Origin: Achatina immaculata
Lineage: Eukaryota; Mollusca; Gastropoda; Stylommatophora; Achatinidae
Reading direction: 5' to 3'
Length of the DNA: 64,000 nucleotides
NCBI GenBank assembly: GCA_009760885.1
Contig: CM019702.1
Span: 47,973,925-48,037,924, forward strand
Position 1 is the first letter of the stretch. Each line of letters begins with the position of its first letter. The notes beneath the pieces are model-generated. The model was given only the letters and a program-made list of their open reading frames with translations. It was not told where the DNA came from and ran no database searches. Both the position numbers and the translations under genes were made by a program. Positions 22,870-34,621 of the stretch are shown here, piece by piece.

Positions 22870-23345
22870 AAAGTCTCTCTATGTGACTGTGTGGAGTGTT
22901 TAAGTGAAGTTTCTCTGCTTTGTATCTGTGCTGAATGTCTAAGTGAAGTCTCTCTGCTTTCTGATGAATGTCTACGTGAAGTATCCCCTATTACGTGTTT
23001 GTGCTGAATGTCTAGGTGAAGGCTGTCTATTATGTGTTTCTGTTGAATGTCCAGGTAACGTGTCTCTATTATGTGTTTCTGTTGAATGTCTAGGTGAAGT
23101 CTCCTCTATTATGTGTTTGTGATGAGTGTCTGGGTGAGGCCTCTCTGTCATTTGCTTGTGTTGAATGTCGAAGTAAAGATGTTAGGTATTTGTGCTGAAC
23201 GTCTACTTCAAGTCTCTCTATTATGTGCCTGCAAAGAACACCTACTTGAAGTCTCTCTATTATGTGCCTGCAAAGAACGCCTACATGAAGTCTCTCTATT
23301 ATGTGTCTGCACTGAACGTCTAAAGTATCTCTGTTTTGTGTTTCA
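22870..23345. repeat. degenerate minisatellite, about 39-45 bp
   Basis: About eleven diverged units with TATTATGTGTTTGTGCTGAA followed by TGTCTAGGTGAAGTCTCTC. Unit length varies through small deletions. A 93-codon plus-strand frame with repeated LLEVSLLCACKE-type peptides is a by-product. Confidence 0.8.
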
Positions 23346-23349
23346 GTTC

Positions 23350-24385
23350 GATTCTCCGTGTCACTTGTTTCTGGCTAAATGTCTGAGCTTTTAAGTTTCT
23401 TTTTGACCTTGTACATTGGCCACAGAGTCGATCGGAAGAGTCAACGTCACGAGGCCGATCTCGCTGGCAACCGTCTAATGTTTCATGGCTGTATTTTGAG
23501 AGATGTGCAAATACATGGCCCACCCGCGATAATGAAGCGAAGCGTGAGCAGTGGACAGCAGGTCCCCAAGAGCAAAGATGACGACATCAGGGTTAAAATA
23601 TCAAGATACAGTCGGACGACGAGCGGGATATCTTCAACCAGAGGGGAGAAACCCCAGAAGATTAAAGGCCTGCTTTGTAATGAATAACTAAAACTATGTG
23701 AAGATAAAGGAAAAGAAAGTATATTATGAATTTTTTTGAAACTCAGACAAAGCATATTTACTAGGTGATACGATCTTATTACATCCTGCGCGGTCTACGC
23801 GGGTGAAGGCTGGTTTCAATGGATCCCTTCAAATCCTCCCCTATTTTGGTCTTGATGGTATTTATTTTATTATATCAGGTTCTGGGTGGCATCGGCGATC
23901 AAGCTTTCTTCAATTCTCTTAGTTTCAGGCTACTTCTAATCAGCAAGGTTGCTTTTCTTTATTTAGTGACACCTTGACAGATCATGCAAATAACTTTCTT
24001 TTTGCCATCCTCCCCTTTTTTTTTCCTTCGAGCTTTTCAACGATGATGGTACAAAAGGACAGATTGTCAGGCAAATGTCTTCCACTCATATGCATCTTTT
24101 TTTTGTGTGTCTATTTCACTTTTGCGCTGGACTCTACTTCGAGATAACAATAGAAAATTATTTCCAACAAAGATTGATAGCTCTTTCCTGATTCGGTGTG
24201 TGGTGGTGCATGGCCGTTCTTAGTTGATAGAGCGATTTGTCTGGTTAATTCCGATAACGAACGAGACTCTAGACTACAATTAATTAATTCGCCATTAGGG
24301 CTGCCGTGCGGCGCCGCTGTGAAAAGGTGATGGAAAGGATAAAGTGAAGTTTCATCGGTATGTCCAGTAGTCTCGCGGCGAGAGC
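23350..24385. other. no confident feature
   Basis: A 102-codon plus-strand frame (23379-23687) has ordinary composition but no recognisable domain. The rest appears single-copy. Confidence 0.4.
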
Positions 24386-24394
24386 TACTCATAC

Positions 24395-24890
24395 CACGGC
24401 ACCTCTGCTCTAGAGGCCTGCCACGTCCGATATACAGCCATACTGATGAAATATGCCTAAACCGGCTTAACCCATGAGTGGAGCTTGATGAATACTCTTG
24501 TCACGGTACCACCGGTCTAGAGGTCGGTCACGTCCTAAACACGCCCATGCTGGAATAATACGCCTAAACCAGCTCAACCCAGGGGTGAAGCATACTAGTG
24601 GCGAGGATTCGTCCTCCTGGATAAAAGCTCCGTCCTGGTCACAACTAGGAAGGGTAGATGCCAAAACCACAAAATGCTGAAGTCGGAGACACTGGACTAG
24701 TGCAGTCTAGATAGGCAACCACCTCTCATCCGACGGGGATGTATGCATATCCTAATCATGCTGAGGTTTTCCGGTGAGAAAGTCCAACGCTGGAATGGAT
24801 GGACAACCACCTCTCACCCGGCGGGGATATGCTGATATCCAAACTACGTCGAGGTTTTCCGGTGAGAAAGTCCAACTCTAGATTAAACTG
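24395..24890. repeat. two adjacent tandem duplications
   Basis: Segment 1: a block containing CTCTAGAGGCCTGCCACGTC and CTAAACCGGCTTAACCCA repeats about 110 bp on, diverged (24405-24480, 24512-24590). Segment 2: a block with CAACCACCTCTCATCCGACG and GAGGTTTTCCGGTGAGAAAG repeats after about 90 bp (24716, 24805). The GC-richer composition differs from the surroundings. Probably part of an unrecognised transposon. Confidence 0.7.
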
Positions 24891-24894
24891 ATGC

Positions 24895-25600
24895 AACGAA
24901 AACCACGGTGTCACACAAGCCCGCTTCTGAGACCCACCAAGAATTCAGGCCCAAGCCCCGGGATACTCTGAAGGTTTTGTGATCCTCTCGGGGATCTCTT
25001 GTGGGCCTCTCGGGGACCATGGGACACATCGAGGACCACAGGAGTACATTCAAAAGGATCACGGGGCGATCTTGGTGGTAGAAGCGAATGAAGAATAAGA
25101 AGATATCCACCAAAACACTGAAAATACTTGTCAGCTTTAACATTTTATTTTTGTAAAATAATTTCAGGCTTTTCATAACTTCTTCATCTTTATTTCTGTT
25201 CAGAAAATAGACCACAACTATAAGAATATATTTCCAAGGCCTCAATCTTCATATCAGTGTCCTTGTTTATGTCGCATTATGTAGTGCTGAATAAAACGTA
25301 TACTTCCATAGCGCTTTAACTTCATACTCATCATTATAAAGAAAACTAAATAAAGAGAGAAAAAAATGCTGTAACAGACTCAATCATGACTCGTTACATT
25401 GTTACGTTTTAAACATACACCTTGTGGAAATGTTCAACTCCATATAATAACTATCTTAAATTGGGTTATAATATGTGGGATAAAGAATTTTACCTTCCGA
25501 ACTAGATATTTACCTTCTTAACTAGATGTTTACCTTCCTAACTAGATGTAACACTTTCAAAATGACGGGAGATGAAAAAAAAAGAATAATCGTGGGCCGC
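24895..25600. other. no feature seen
   Basis: GC-richer start, then AT-rich sequence. Three ACTAGAT(A/G)TTTACCTTC-like motifs lie at 25500-25550. Confidence 0.4.
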
Positions 25601-25615
25601 AGTCGATACGTTAAA

Positions 25616-25715
25616 TGTATTATTAATGTCCAGCTCAAATGTATTATTAATGTCTACCTCAAATGTATTATTAATGTCTAGCTCAAATGTATTATTAATG
25701 TCTAGCTCAAATGTT
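25616..25715. repeat. 24-bp minisatellite (four units)
   Basis: Units ATTATTAATGTCTAGCTCAA plus ATGT repeat four times. On the minus strand this gives an 8-residue peptide repeat (FELDINNT), a by-product of the period. Confidence 0.9.
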
Positions 25716-25914
25716 GGACCCACAATCACTAAAAAGTTGTGCACAGGTAATTACAGAAAGACTGGCCAGACAAAACTAAAATGGCATATATTAATTGCAA
25801 AGACCTTTATCTTGTCTTGTCTTGACTCCTTACTTGTATACCTTTCAGTCAAATAGGCGTCTCGACAGGTCTCGGCGATTTGCTTCATATAATGAATATA
25901 ATATAATGTATTAG

Positions 25915-26430
25915 GGTTTCTGTACTTTCCTCTCTTCCCTCCAATCTCTTGCGTAGGCGGTTTTCCCCCTCTGTTTCGCCAGAATTCTTAGCGTGAATGT
26001 TGTGATATATTGTTTGGTGGTAGTCACGTAACGTGGCCAGATCACTTGACTTGTTGTTTCCTGGATATACTGTGATAGTGGGTGTTTTACTCCAACCTTT
26101 GCTCTGATGATGCCATTTCTTATTTGGTCTCTTCTTGTTACAATTTGGTATGCTCTTTATATATCTGTCATGATGATTTTCCTGGTGTTGTTAGCTGTTA
26201 GTGTTCCTGTATGACACTGAAAGCGTAAAGTTTGGAGGAAAACTATGTTGTATCGCGCTCTGTTTGTTTAAATTGTCATGATTATTGTTTTTCAGTAACG
26301 GTGTCATTTGCCCAGTGACCTGATTCGCTTTACTGCACCTGTTCTCACTTTCAGCATCGATTTTCCCTAGACTATGATACTGCACTACCTAGGAGTTTGA
26401 AGTGCTTCACTTGTTTGCCACAGAAAAGCA
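25915..26430 (-). mobile_element. LINE fragment, post-RT region
   Basis: The minus strand reads KQVKHFKLLGSAVS at 26425-26385, then GKIDAESENRCSKANQVTGQ with MTPLLK at 26380-26300. TRRDQIRNGIIRAKVGVKHP follows near 26130-26070. This order matches the region after the catalytic site in LINEs that carry the ID.EI..RC.KA..V.GQ..PLL pattern. Stops and shifts interrupt it and both ends are truncated. Confidence 0.8.
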
Positions 26431-26489
26431 AAACAGGAAGTGAGGGTGAGGTCGCTTCAAGAATCAAGGCCGGGTTTCCGTTCTTCAAG

Positions 26490-26650
26490 AAATCTATTCA
26501 CTGCGTGCCATGCCGATCGCATTGGCGGTCATTCTTCTCCATCTCGCACGATCCTTGGCGTTTCCGATCATTTCAAATGACTTCCTTTTTTTGCATTCCA
26601 CTTGGCCAATCCATTGAGATCATTACAAGTTTCATTTATTCTCTAAGCTC
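26490..26650 (-). mobile_element. LINE 3'-terminal fragment
   Basis: The minus strand encodes KMIGNAKDRARWRRMTANAI-like residues ending in GMA. This resembles the C termini at 54324 and 55710 (DR.LWR..IA.A..HGT). No clear tail or target duplication. Confidence 0.6.
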
Positions 26651-26689
26651 TCGAATTAAAAAAAAAAACGACAGATGAATATATCATTA

Positions 26690-27125
26690 GAAGACCGGAA
26701 TTAGTCCACAAAATACTTTGTAAATTCTTTTTTAAAAAAAAAGCATAATGCACACATGAGGAATTTGGAAAAAAATGTATATTTATCAGACATTATGTAA
26801 AAAAAAATATAAGACAAATGCAAGCTATAATCATAGAAATATGACCTCAGAGACTCACCAAGAAGGCACTGGAGACTGTTACGTACAATAATCTCCCTTT
26901 ACAAAAAAAAACGACATTTCTTGGCATCATGAAATATCAGACACTTAATTATCGGTCTATTCTGTCCTTTCCCCCCCCCCCCCCCCACATTTCAGTCAAC
27001 CAAGCAAAAAAAAAAAAGGTTATGACGCAAAACTGGGATCAAAGATGAATGTGTTACAGCTGGGGGTTTTAAACATTTTCATGATTACAGACCTCCCACA
27101 GATTGCATAATATACCCTCTTTTTA
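26690..27125. other. homopolymer runs only
   Basis: A runs near 26730-26800 and a C run at 26972-26987. No coding signal. Confidence 0.5.
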
Positions 27126-27129
27126 AGCG

Positions 27130-27705
27130 TCTTATATATCCCCATATCCTCCACAGATAGCTCAATATATCCCCATATCCTCCACATATAGCTCAATATA
27201 TCCCCATATCCTCCACATATAGCTCAATATATCCCCATATCCTCCACATATAGCTCAATATATCCCCATATCCTCCACAGATAGCTCAATATATCCCCAT
27301 ATCCTCTACATATAGCTCAATATATCCCCATATCCTCTACATATAGCTCAATATATCCCCATATCCTCTACATATAGCTCAATATATCCCCATATCCTCT
27401 ACATATAGCTCAATATATCCCCATATCCTCTACATATAGCTCAATATATCCCCATATCCTCCACAGATAGCTCAATATATCCCCATATCCTCTACATATA
27501 GCTCAATATATCCCCATATCCTCTACATATAGCTCAATATATCCCCATATCCTCCACAGATAGCTCAATATATCCCCATATCCTCCACAGATAGCTCAAT
27601 ATATCCCCATATCCTCTACATATAGCTCAATATATCCCCATATCCTCCACATATAGCTCAATATATCCCCATATCCTCCACATATAGCTCACTATATCCC
27701 CATGC
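27130..27705. repeat. 31-bp minisatellite, about 18 units
   Basis: Highly regular 31-bp period. Core GCTCAATATATCCCCATATC followed by CTCCACATATA, with CTACATATA and CCACAGATA variants mixed along the array. Homogeneity suggests recent turnover. Confidence 0.97.
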
Positions 27706-27719
27706 GCCATACTCAGTCA

Positions 27720-27975
27720 TTCAGTATGTCGCATTACCCACTATGGACTACCCAATGTGTCGGCATACATTCTTTCAGCAGTGTCGAAATCATCATCACT
27801 ATTAACATGACTTTAAAAATGTCAAAATATGAACTGATAGGAACTGGGTAGAAGTAAAAAAAAAAACTATAATCTAATAACAATTTAAAGAAATATATAC
27901 TTGTATGTATTTCACAGACCATACTCCACAGTCTCGTCATTTTGTTATTTGTTATCCCCAGCTGTATGGTTCTAG
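27720..27975. other. spacer between arrays, nothing seen
   Basis: AT-rich, no recognisable feature. Confidence 0.5.
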
Positions 27976-27984
27976 ATACCTCCC

Positions 27985-28465
27985 CCTCCAGGCTATCTGG
28001 CTGTGGATATCCTTCATCTATTAGGCTATGGATATCTGGCAGTTATTTGGTTATGGATATCCTCCAACTATTTGGTTATGGACAGCCCCCATCTGTTTGG
28101 CTATGGATATCCCCCATCTATTTGGTTATGGACATCCTCAAACTATTTGGTTATGGATATCCTCCATCTATTTGGCTATGAATATCCTTCATTTATTTGA
28201 TTATGGATATACCCCAGTTATTTGGTTATGGACATCCTCCAACTATTTGGTTATGGACATCCTCCAACAATTTGGTTATGGATATCCTCCATCTATTTGT
28301 TTATGGATATCTTCCAACTATTTGGTTATGGATATGCTCCATCTATGTGATTATGAATATCCTCCATCCATTTGGTTATATATATCCTCTATCCATTTGG
28401 TTACAGATATCCTCGATCTATATAGTTACGAATGTCCTCTATATATTAGGTTATGGATATCCCCC
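27985..28465. repeat. 25-bp minisatellite, about 19 units
   Basis: Core TTTGGTTATGGATATCCTCC followed by ATCTA, repeating every 25 bp. Because 25 is not a multiple of three, all three plus frames stay open with shifted peptide repeats, giving three overlapping frames that are not genes. Shares ATATCCTCCA with the 31-bp array upstream. Confidence 0.97.
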
Positions 28466-28469
28466 AGAT

Positions 28470-28680
28470 AAAGGATTCATGTGCCACAGTGGCAGCACAG
28501 TTCCCATGATTAACGAGACAGGAAACTGCCTCAAGACACACCTAAATGGACCAACAGGACCTTGTCCAGCATCTCCACGGTACTGGCTGGTCACTAGCGG
28601 GTCCAGTGACAAAAGAACGTCGTGACTGGTTCCAAGTCAAAATCTGCTTAGAAGAAGAAGAAACTCAACAGCTGTGACCA
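28470..28680 (+). mobile_element. possible LINE 3' end with GAA tail (weak)
   Basis: One frame near 28595-28665 reads VTKERRDWFQVKICLEEEE, like a LINE C terminus next to a GAAGAAGAA tail. Upstream frames are not convincing. Confidence 0.3.
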
Positions 28681-28789
28681 CGAGGATTTGTTACCTTCCT
28701 GCTTTTGAAAGAGTTTTCTGGGGTTGTAGGATATATTTTGCTAATATATTTTAATATAATGAAGACTCTCTTTCCCTTCACCTCAAATC

Positions 28790-29560
28790 GCTCGCTCGCT
28801 CACCCACCCACCCACCCACTCACTCACCCACCCACTCACTCACTCACCCACCCACCCACTCACTCACTCACTCATTCACTCACTTCACCTCACCTCACTC
28901 ACCCCTGCTCACTCACTCATTCACTCACTCACCCACCCACTCACTCATTCACTCACTTCACCTCACCTCACTCACCCCTGCTCACTCACTCATTCACTCA
29001 CTCACTCACTCACTCACTCACTCACTCACTCACTCACTCACTCACTCATTCACTTCACCTCATCTCACTCACCCCTGCTCACTCACTCACTCACTCACTC
29101 ATTCACTCACTTCACCTCACCTCACTAACCCCCGCTCACTCACTCATTCATTCACACCCTTAACCTCACTCACTGCACATCACCTCACTCTCCTCCGCTC
29201 CCTCTCACCCACTCACTTCACCGCATCTCACTATCTCCACACCATCTCACTCACCTCCGCTCCCTCTCACTCATTCACTTCACCTCACCTCACCTCACTT
29301 CACCCACCTCACTCACTCTCTCACTGCACCTCACCTCACTCACCCCATCCCACCCCACCTCACTCACCTCCGCTCCCTCTCACTCATTCACTTTACTTCA
29401 CCTCACCTCACTTCACCCACCTCACTTCACCTCATCCCACTATCTCCACACCATCTCACTCACCTCCGCTCCCTCTCACTCATTCACTTTACTTCACCTC
29501 ACCTCACTTCACCCACCTCACTCCCTCTCTCACCTCACCTCACCCTCACTCAAACTGAAA
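28790..29560. repeat. (CACT)n compound satellite, about 770 bp
   Basis: Starts as pure CACTCACTCACCCACC (28790-29150), then becomes longer irregular units such as CTCACTCACCTCCGCTCCCT with TTCACCTCACCTCAC (29160-29560). Two segments near 29360 and 29450 are near-copies. The 152-codon frame through it is a repeat shadow. Confidence 0.95.
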
Positions 29561-29564
29561 AAAA

Positions 29565-30185
29565 TATCAATGCCACAACCTTTAAAAACATCCCATACAG
29601 TAACTACACCTTCAACACAACAGTACAACGGAACGCCTCTGTCCATTTTCTAGGTCGCTGTTCACAACCTTCACCACTTCCAACAATGTAAGCCAATGAT
29701 TACCAAAGCTTCCTATAAAGGGAAAGGCAACAAGATATTAAAATAACTCTCCATGCCAACAGCGGAAGCTAAACTTTTACGATAATTGGAGAATTTTTCC
29801 AGCCTGGATTTTTAGTTTTTTAAACCGCATAACTCTTTGTGGCAGATTTGATTTTCCTCATGAAAATTGCTTCACTTTAAATTTCGCAACCATTTACAGC
29901 TGGTAATATTATGGAAATTACTCTAGATTCCAGAAAACGCGCAGAAAATAAAACAAAAGGCTAATCAGAAATGCGAAAAAAATACAATGGAATTGGACAT
30001 GACTCTCTCGTATACAATTGCAGCAAACGTTGCTTTCTGAGATTTGCATACCAGATGATAAATGAGGAAAGTCTACGAAAAAACAAAAAGAAACAAACAC
30101 TGGCGAAAAACCCTGCCAGCTGGAGGAGTTGCTGTGCTGCTGCGTGTTGTTTCCGAAAGAAAAATGAGAGATGTAGAACTCATTC
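29565..30185. other. no feature seen
   Basis: Frames of 109-125 codons on both strands have no recognisable domain. Confidence 0.4.
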
Positions 30186-30194
30186 ACGGTTGAT

Positions 30195-31150
30195 GAGTCG
30201 AATGAGAAGGATCTCCTGGTGCTGGAAGTCAGAAGAACATGACACAACGGCGGATGAGAAGGATCTCCCTAGTGCTGGGAGTCAGAAGAACATGACAGAA
30301 AGGCGGATGAGAAGGATCTCCCTAGTGCTGGAAGTCAGAAGAGTATGACAGAACGGCGGAGGAGAAGGATCTCCCTGGTGCTGGAAGTCAGAAGAACATG
30401 ACACAACGGCGGATGAGAAGGATCTCCCTAGTGCTGGGAGTCAGAAGAACATGACAGAAAGGCGGATGAGAAGGATCTCCCTAGTGCTGGAAGTCAGAAG
30501 AGTATGACAGAACGGCGGAGGAGAAGGATCTCCCTAGTGCTGGAAGTCAGAAGAACATGAGAGAACAGCGGATGAGAAGGAGCTCCCTAGTGCTGGGAGT
30601 CAGAAGAACATGACAGAAAGGCGGATGAGAAGGATCTCCCTAGTGCTGGAAGTCAGAAGAACATGACAGAAAGGCGGATGAGAAAGATCTCCCTAGTGCT
30701 GGAAGTCAGAAGAACATGACACAACGGCGGGTGAGAAGGATCTCCCTAGTGCTGGGAGTCAGAAGAACATGACACAACGGCGGATGAGAAGGATCTCCCT
30801 AGTGCTGGAAGTCAGAAGAACATGACACAACGGCGGATGAGAAGGATCTCCTGGTGCTGGAAGTCAGAAGAACATGACGCAACAGCGGATGAGAAGGATC
30901 TCCCTAGTGCTGGAGGTCAGAAGAACATGACGCAACAGCGGATGAGAAGGATCTCCCTAGTGCTGGAAGTCAGAAAAACATGACAGAAAGGCGGATGAGA
31001 AGGATCTCCCTAGTGCTGGAAGTCAGAAGAATATAACAGAAAGGCGGATGAGAAGGATCTCCCTAGTGCTGGAAGTCAGAAGAATATAACAGAACGGCGG
31101 ATGAGAAGGATCTCCCTAGTGCTGGGAGTTAGAAGAACAAGACACAACGG
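30195..31150. repeat. 53-bp minisatellite, about 18 units, with higher-order structure
   Basis: Core GCGGATGAGAAGGATCTCCC, then TAGTGCTGGAAGTCAGAAGA. Variant bases mark sub-types. The three-unit block starting at 30241 is repeated almost exactly at 30400, a 159-bp higher-order unit. Frames reopen every 159 bp, which explains the small open frames. Confidence 0.97.
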
Positions 31151-31154
31151 CGTA

Positions 31155-31795
31155 ATAGACAAGAGGCGTCAGAACATTATAAAAAACAGTCAAACGATGA
31201 TCATGGCTGTTTATTATGAATGGGCAATTCACTTTCATTTATATTACCATTCTTTAACAGTAAAGCACAGAAGAGAATCACAAATCTGGGCCTCTAAGAG
31301 AAACGTGCAAACCTAAGCAAAACTATCTTCCCTCGACACCTACCCACCCTATGATTTCTGCTTTCATTCACAGCGGGCCCCTCTCTATCTATAAATCAGG
31401 AGAAGCTTTCTGGGCCCTGAATAAAACAAGGGAAGTCCTAGAGGCCCCGCAGCAATGCACCTGCTGGACCCTCCCTCAGTGGATCTGACTACGGGGTGTC
31501 TGAAAAGTGGAAAGCCTCATCAGTTAAAAGCCGCTGCGGGCATAACTGTATAATTTATATTCGTGTTAATGCTGTTACGTCTATATATTCGTTGCTAAAA
31601 CAGTTGGAATTTATATTCAATACATTTGTGAATTTAGACAAATGGGAGTCAGAAGCAGTGTTTTCTGTGTTCCTGAGTCTGGACATATACAGGATAAATA
31701 ACTTTAAATAACTTCACAGATCATTAAAAACAAACAAACAAACAAAACCAACCAGATGAAGATATAAATATTAACAGTCAACAATTTACATGCTT
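31155..31795. other. no feature seen
   Basis: No coding or repeat signal, apart from a short (AAAC)n at 31728-31746. Confidence 0.45.
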
Positions 31796-31799
31796 ACAA

Positions 31800-32370
31800 C
31801 AGGGGTTAGTAACCTTGTTTGTTTGTTTGTCTGTTGGGCCGTGGATCTCCTTTCCACTGCCTGAGATTACCCGTGGGCTCATCGTTAATATATAAAATCC
31901 AGATGATGCCGAGATCTCTTAACCGAGTCCGCCCAGTTAAAATATCAAAAGACTGCCATGAGAAGGTATTTAAAAAGCAAGAATTATGTACTACGCAGAC
32001 TCAAAAAAAAAACAGATTCTTTTTTAAAGGAGTACCGGTACAACGAATAAAGTAAATAAAAAAATGTTACGCAAAAGGTCTGTAACGCATTAATAAATTA
32101 ATTTAGAAAATTATTTAAGCATTTTTTGGTTCAAATTTAGCAGTCTCCATGGCAAAAAGTTACATGAATCAAGAACACGAAGATTCAAACCTCAAAGGTG
32201 GACGCAATTACGAATATTCTGCAAGAGAAAAGAATGAAGGACAACAGTTCTTGATGTGTGTGTGTTTTTTAAATGCTCAATACCAATTCTATTTCCTATT
32301 CCGTGGACTTCCCTAAAACCATTCAGTGGAGCCCCACTGAGTTCCAAGCACCTCAGCTTAAGAACCACTG
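31800..32370. mobile_element. hAT-like non-autonomous element (candidate)
   Basis: The left end CAGGGGTTAGTAACC and the right end TTAAGAACCACTG (CAGTGGTTCTTAA on the other strand) form imperfect inverted repeats with the CAG..GGTT pattern common in hAT elements. Flanking 8-mers GCTTACAA and ACTTAAAA match at 6 of 8. The 571 bp contains no transposase. Confidence 0.5.
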
Positions 32371-32374
32371 ACTT

Positions 32375-32685
32375 AAAAGAACTGTGTGACAAATAAGCAA
32401 TATGAAGCCAAGAATATGGACTGGAAATAAACATTAGAAAGGCAAAGGTCATGACGATCAGCAGGGAGGAATAAAAACCATCTGTACATATACAAGTAGA
32501 CAAGATTAGAACAGGTTAAAAACAAAAACAACACCAGAGTGCTACAGAAATGGAAGCAAGAGGAGAGGAAAAAAAAAACGATAGTGGTAAGGGAAACGCA
32601 CATCAGGAAAATGAGCTAATGAAGGTTGTAGATGAAAGCCAGCCATTGGAAATCGCCAGCCGGACAGCAGACCTCCTAAGATGTA
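32375..32685. other. no feature seen
   Basis: Short A runs only. The small frames are repeat or LINE shadows. Confidence 0.4.
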
Positions 32686-32689
32686 TATG

Positions 32690-33015
32690 TCTTCAATTAT
32701 TGAAGAAAGACGCTGGTAATGGTTGGGGCATGTGCTCCGGATGAATGGCGACTGAATGCCAAAACAACAACAACAACAAACCAGCATTGAGATGCCACAT
32801 TAGCGAAACAGGAATAAGGGTAAACCAAAAGGAGACATGGAGAAGAACAACAGAGAGAGAGGATGTTGAGCAAGAGGGGCTCTCTTGCGCAAGAGGGGAG
32901 AAAAACGTGCAAGACAGGCATTTGGTGAAGACTTGGGGAAGTCTGATGTGTCCTGAACACCTAAAGATTGACAGAGCGAGAGAGAGAGAGAGAGGGAGAA
33001 GAGAGAGAGAGAGAA
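32690..33015 (+). mobile_element. LINE 3' end with (GA)n tail
   Basis: Plus-strand pieces match the C terminus at 12645: an IIEERRW..WLGHV-like start near 32693, then RVNQKETWRRTTERE near 32818, CARGEKNVQD and TWGSL. The 3' end near 32965 passes into GAGAGA to 33013, as in the 12.6-kb copy. Several frameshifts and a CAA insertion at 32761. Confidence 0.8.
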
Positions 33016-33205
33016 CATGTGACAGAATTGATATACCTGGGGCACATGATAACAGATGACGGGAAATGCGAAACGGAAATTAACAGAAGAATACAAATGG
33101 CCAAAAGTACATTAAACAAAATGGGAAAACAACTCTACGTCAAAAACGCATACAAAAAACAAAAGAGACATCAAACGTTATGCAAACACCATGCTACTCG
33201 GTGAT
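33016..33205 (+). mobile_element. LINE reverse-transcriptase fragment
   Basis: The plus strand encodes VTELIYLGHMITDDGKCETE, then INRRIQMAKSTLNKMGKQ, the region just after the catalytic site in many LINEs. It lies downstream of a C-terminal fragment, the wrong order for one element, so two insertions or a rearrangement must have met at the GA tract. Confidence 0.8.
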
Positions 33206-33214
33206 GCAGGGTTA

Positions 33215-33830
33215 GGTGAGACCTAATCACACGACACTTAATCATTCGAACGTTTAATCATGCGACACCCACTCTCTCAGACACTTAGTCCGATACTTAC
33301 GCACTCAGTCATTTCGCCGTGAGACACTTAATCACTCGGACACTTCGTCATGAGACACTTAATCACGCGATATTTAACCACTGAAACACTTATTAAAGCG
33401 ACAGTTAATCCGACAATTAATCAATGAAACATAATCACACTAACAATTAAATCACGCGGCATTTATCACGAAACTTAACAGCGTGACACTTAATTACCGA
33501 AACACTTAATCACACGACACTTAAACACTCTTCCGTTTAATCACGCGACATATAATCACTGAAACACTTAATCATTCGAAGTTAATCACTGAAATATTTA
33601 ACCGTGTGACAGTCAGTCACGACACTTAAGCACTCTGACACTTAATCACGCGAAAGTTAATCACTGAAACACTTCATCACACGACACTTAATCACTGAAA
33701 CTTAATCACTTGGACGCTTAGAAACGCTTAATCAAGCGACACTTAAACACTGACATCTAATCACACGACGCTTGATCACTGGAACACTTAATCACTCAAC
33801 ACACTTATGAGTCAGACACTTAGTATGGAC
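33215..33830 (+). repeat. short-unit array (ACACTTAATCAC), left arm of inverted pair
   Basis: About 35 diverged units, 16-17 bp long, around ACACTTAATCACGCG or ACACTTAATCACTGAA. The same motif in reverse orientation fills 36298-36460. Confidence 0.85.
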
Positions 33831-33839
33831 ATCCATACA

Positions 33840-34620
33840 AGTATAACAACGCCAATACTGACACGTGAACAATAATGTAAATTAACTGCTGAACAAAGCA
33901 TAATACCAAAGGCCAATAATTTACCTATGGAAATGTTACACTGAAAAATAAATCCACTTTGAACATTTTATAACCCTACTATGAAAACATATTTTATAAA
34001 TTCTCAGTGACAGTTTCGCAAAAGTTTAATTTTACATATGTATAACATATGTCAAAGTTCTAGGTATCTAGTAATGAAGAAGTGTTCTTTGATCGCATTA
34101 TCCTGAAGATATATATCTAGTCTCTACCTCTGCCTGCCACTATCCTGACTGTCAGATGATAGCTGAGCACACGTGAATTGCAAATGTGATACGAATATTT
34201 TGTTTCTGAGTAAAATATACTGGATGTTTATACTATGGTGATTACACTGTCACGGTGAATTATCACCACTTATCAGTATCACTATATTTTATATTGTGTT
34301 CTGTATAACACTTTCACATGGTCGCTTATAACACTCATAGCCTAATATACACTCACCCTTTAACGAAGATGTAGTGATAGAGTTGTTCTGGTTAAATAAT
34401 ATTGTTTTATTATTTCAGCTGGCACTATCACCGATCGTCAATATGTGTGACTGTCACTATCCTTTAGAAGACGAATAGTTTGTAATGTTCTATAGACTGA
34501 AAAGATTGTACTCGAAACACTTGGTGATTGTTAACATTATCAGTCCACGAGGCATTCTTGAACTATGATTTTCTCTGACGTACACACGTTTAAAATAAGT
34601 CCATGATGATCAGCTTTCGA
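33840..34620. other. internal spacer of possible foldback element
   Basis: AT-rich, no open frame longer than a few dozen codons and no recognisable protein. Confidence 0.4.
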
Positions 34621-34621
34621 A

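Noticed and set aside
28028..28625. 142-147-codon aromatic frames
   Set aside because: The 25-bp repeat keeps all three frames open with cycling peptides.
28705..29163. 152-codon Thr/His/Pro/Leu frame
   Set aside because: Shadow of the CACT satellite.
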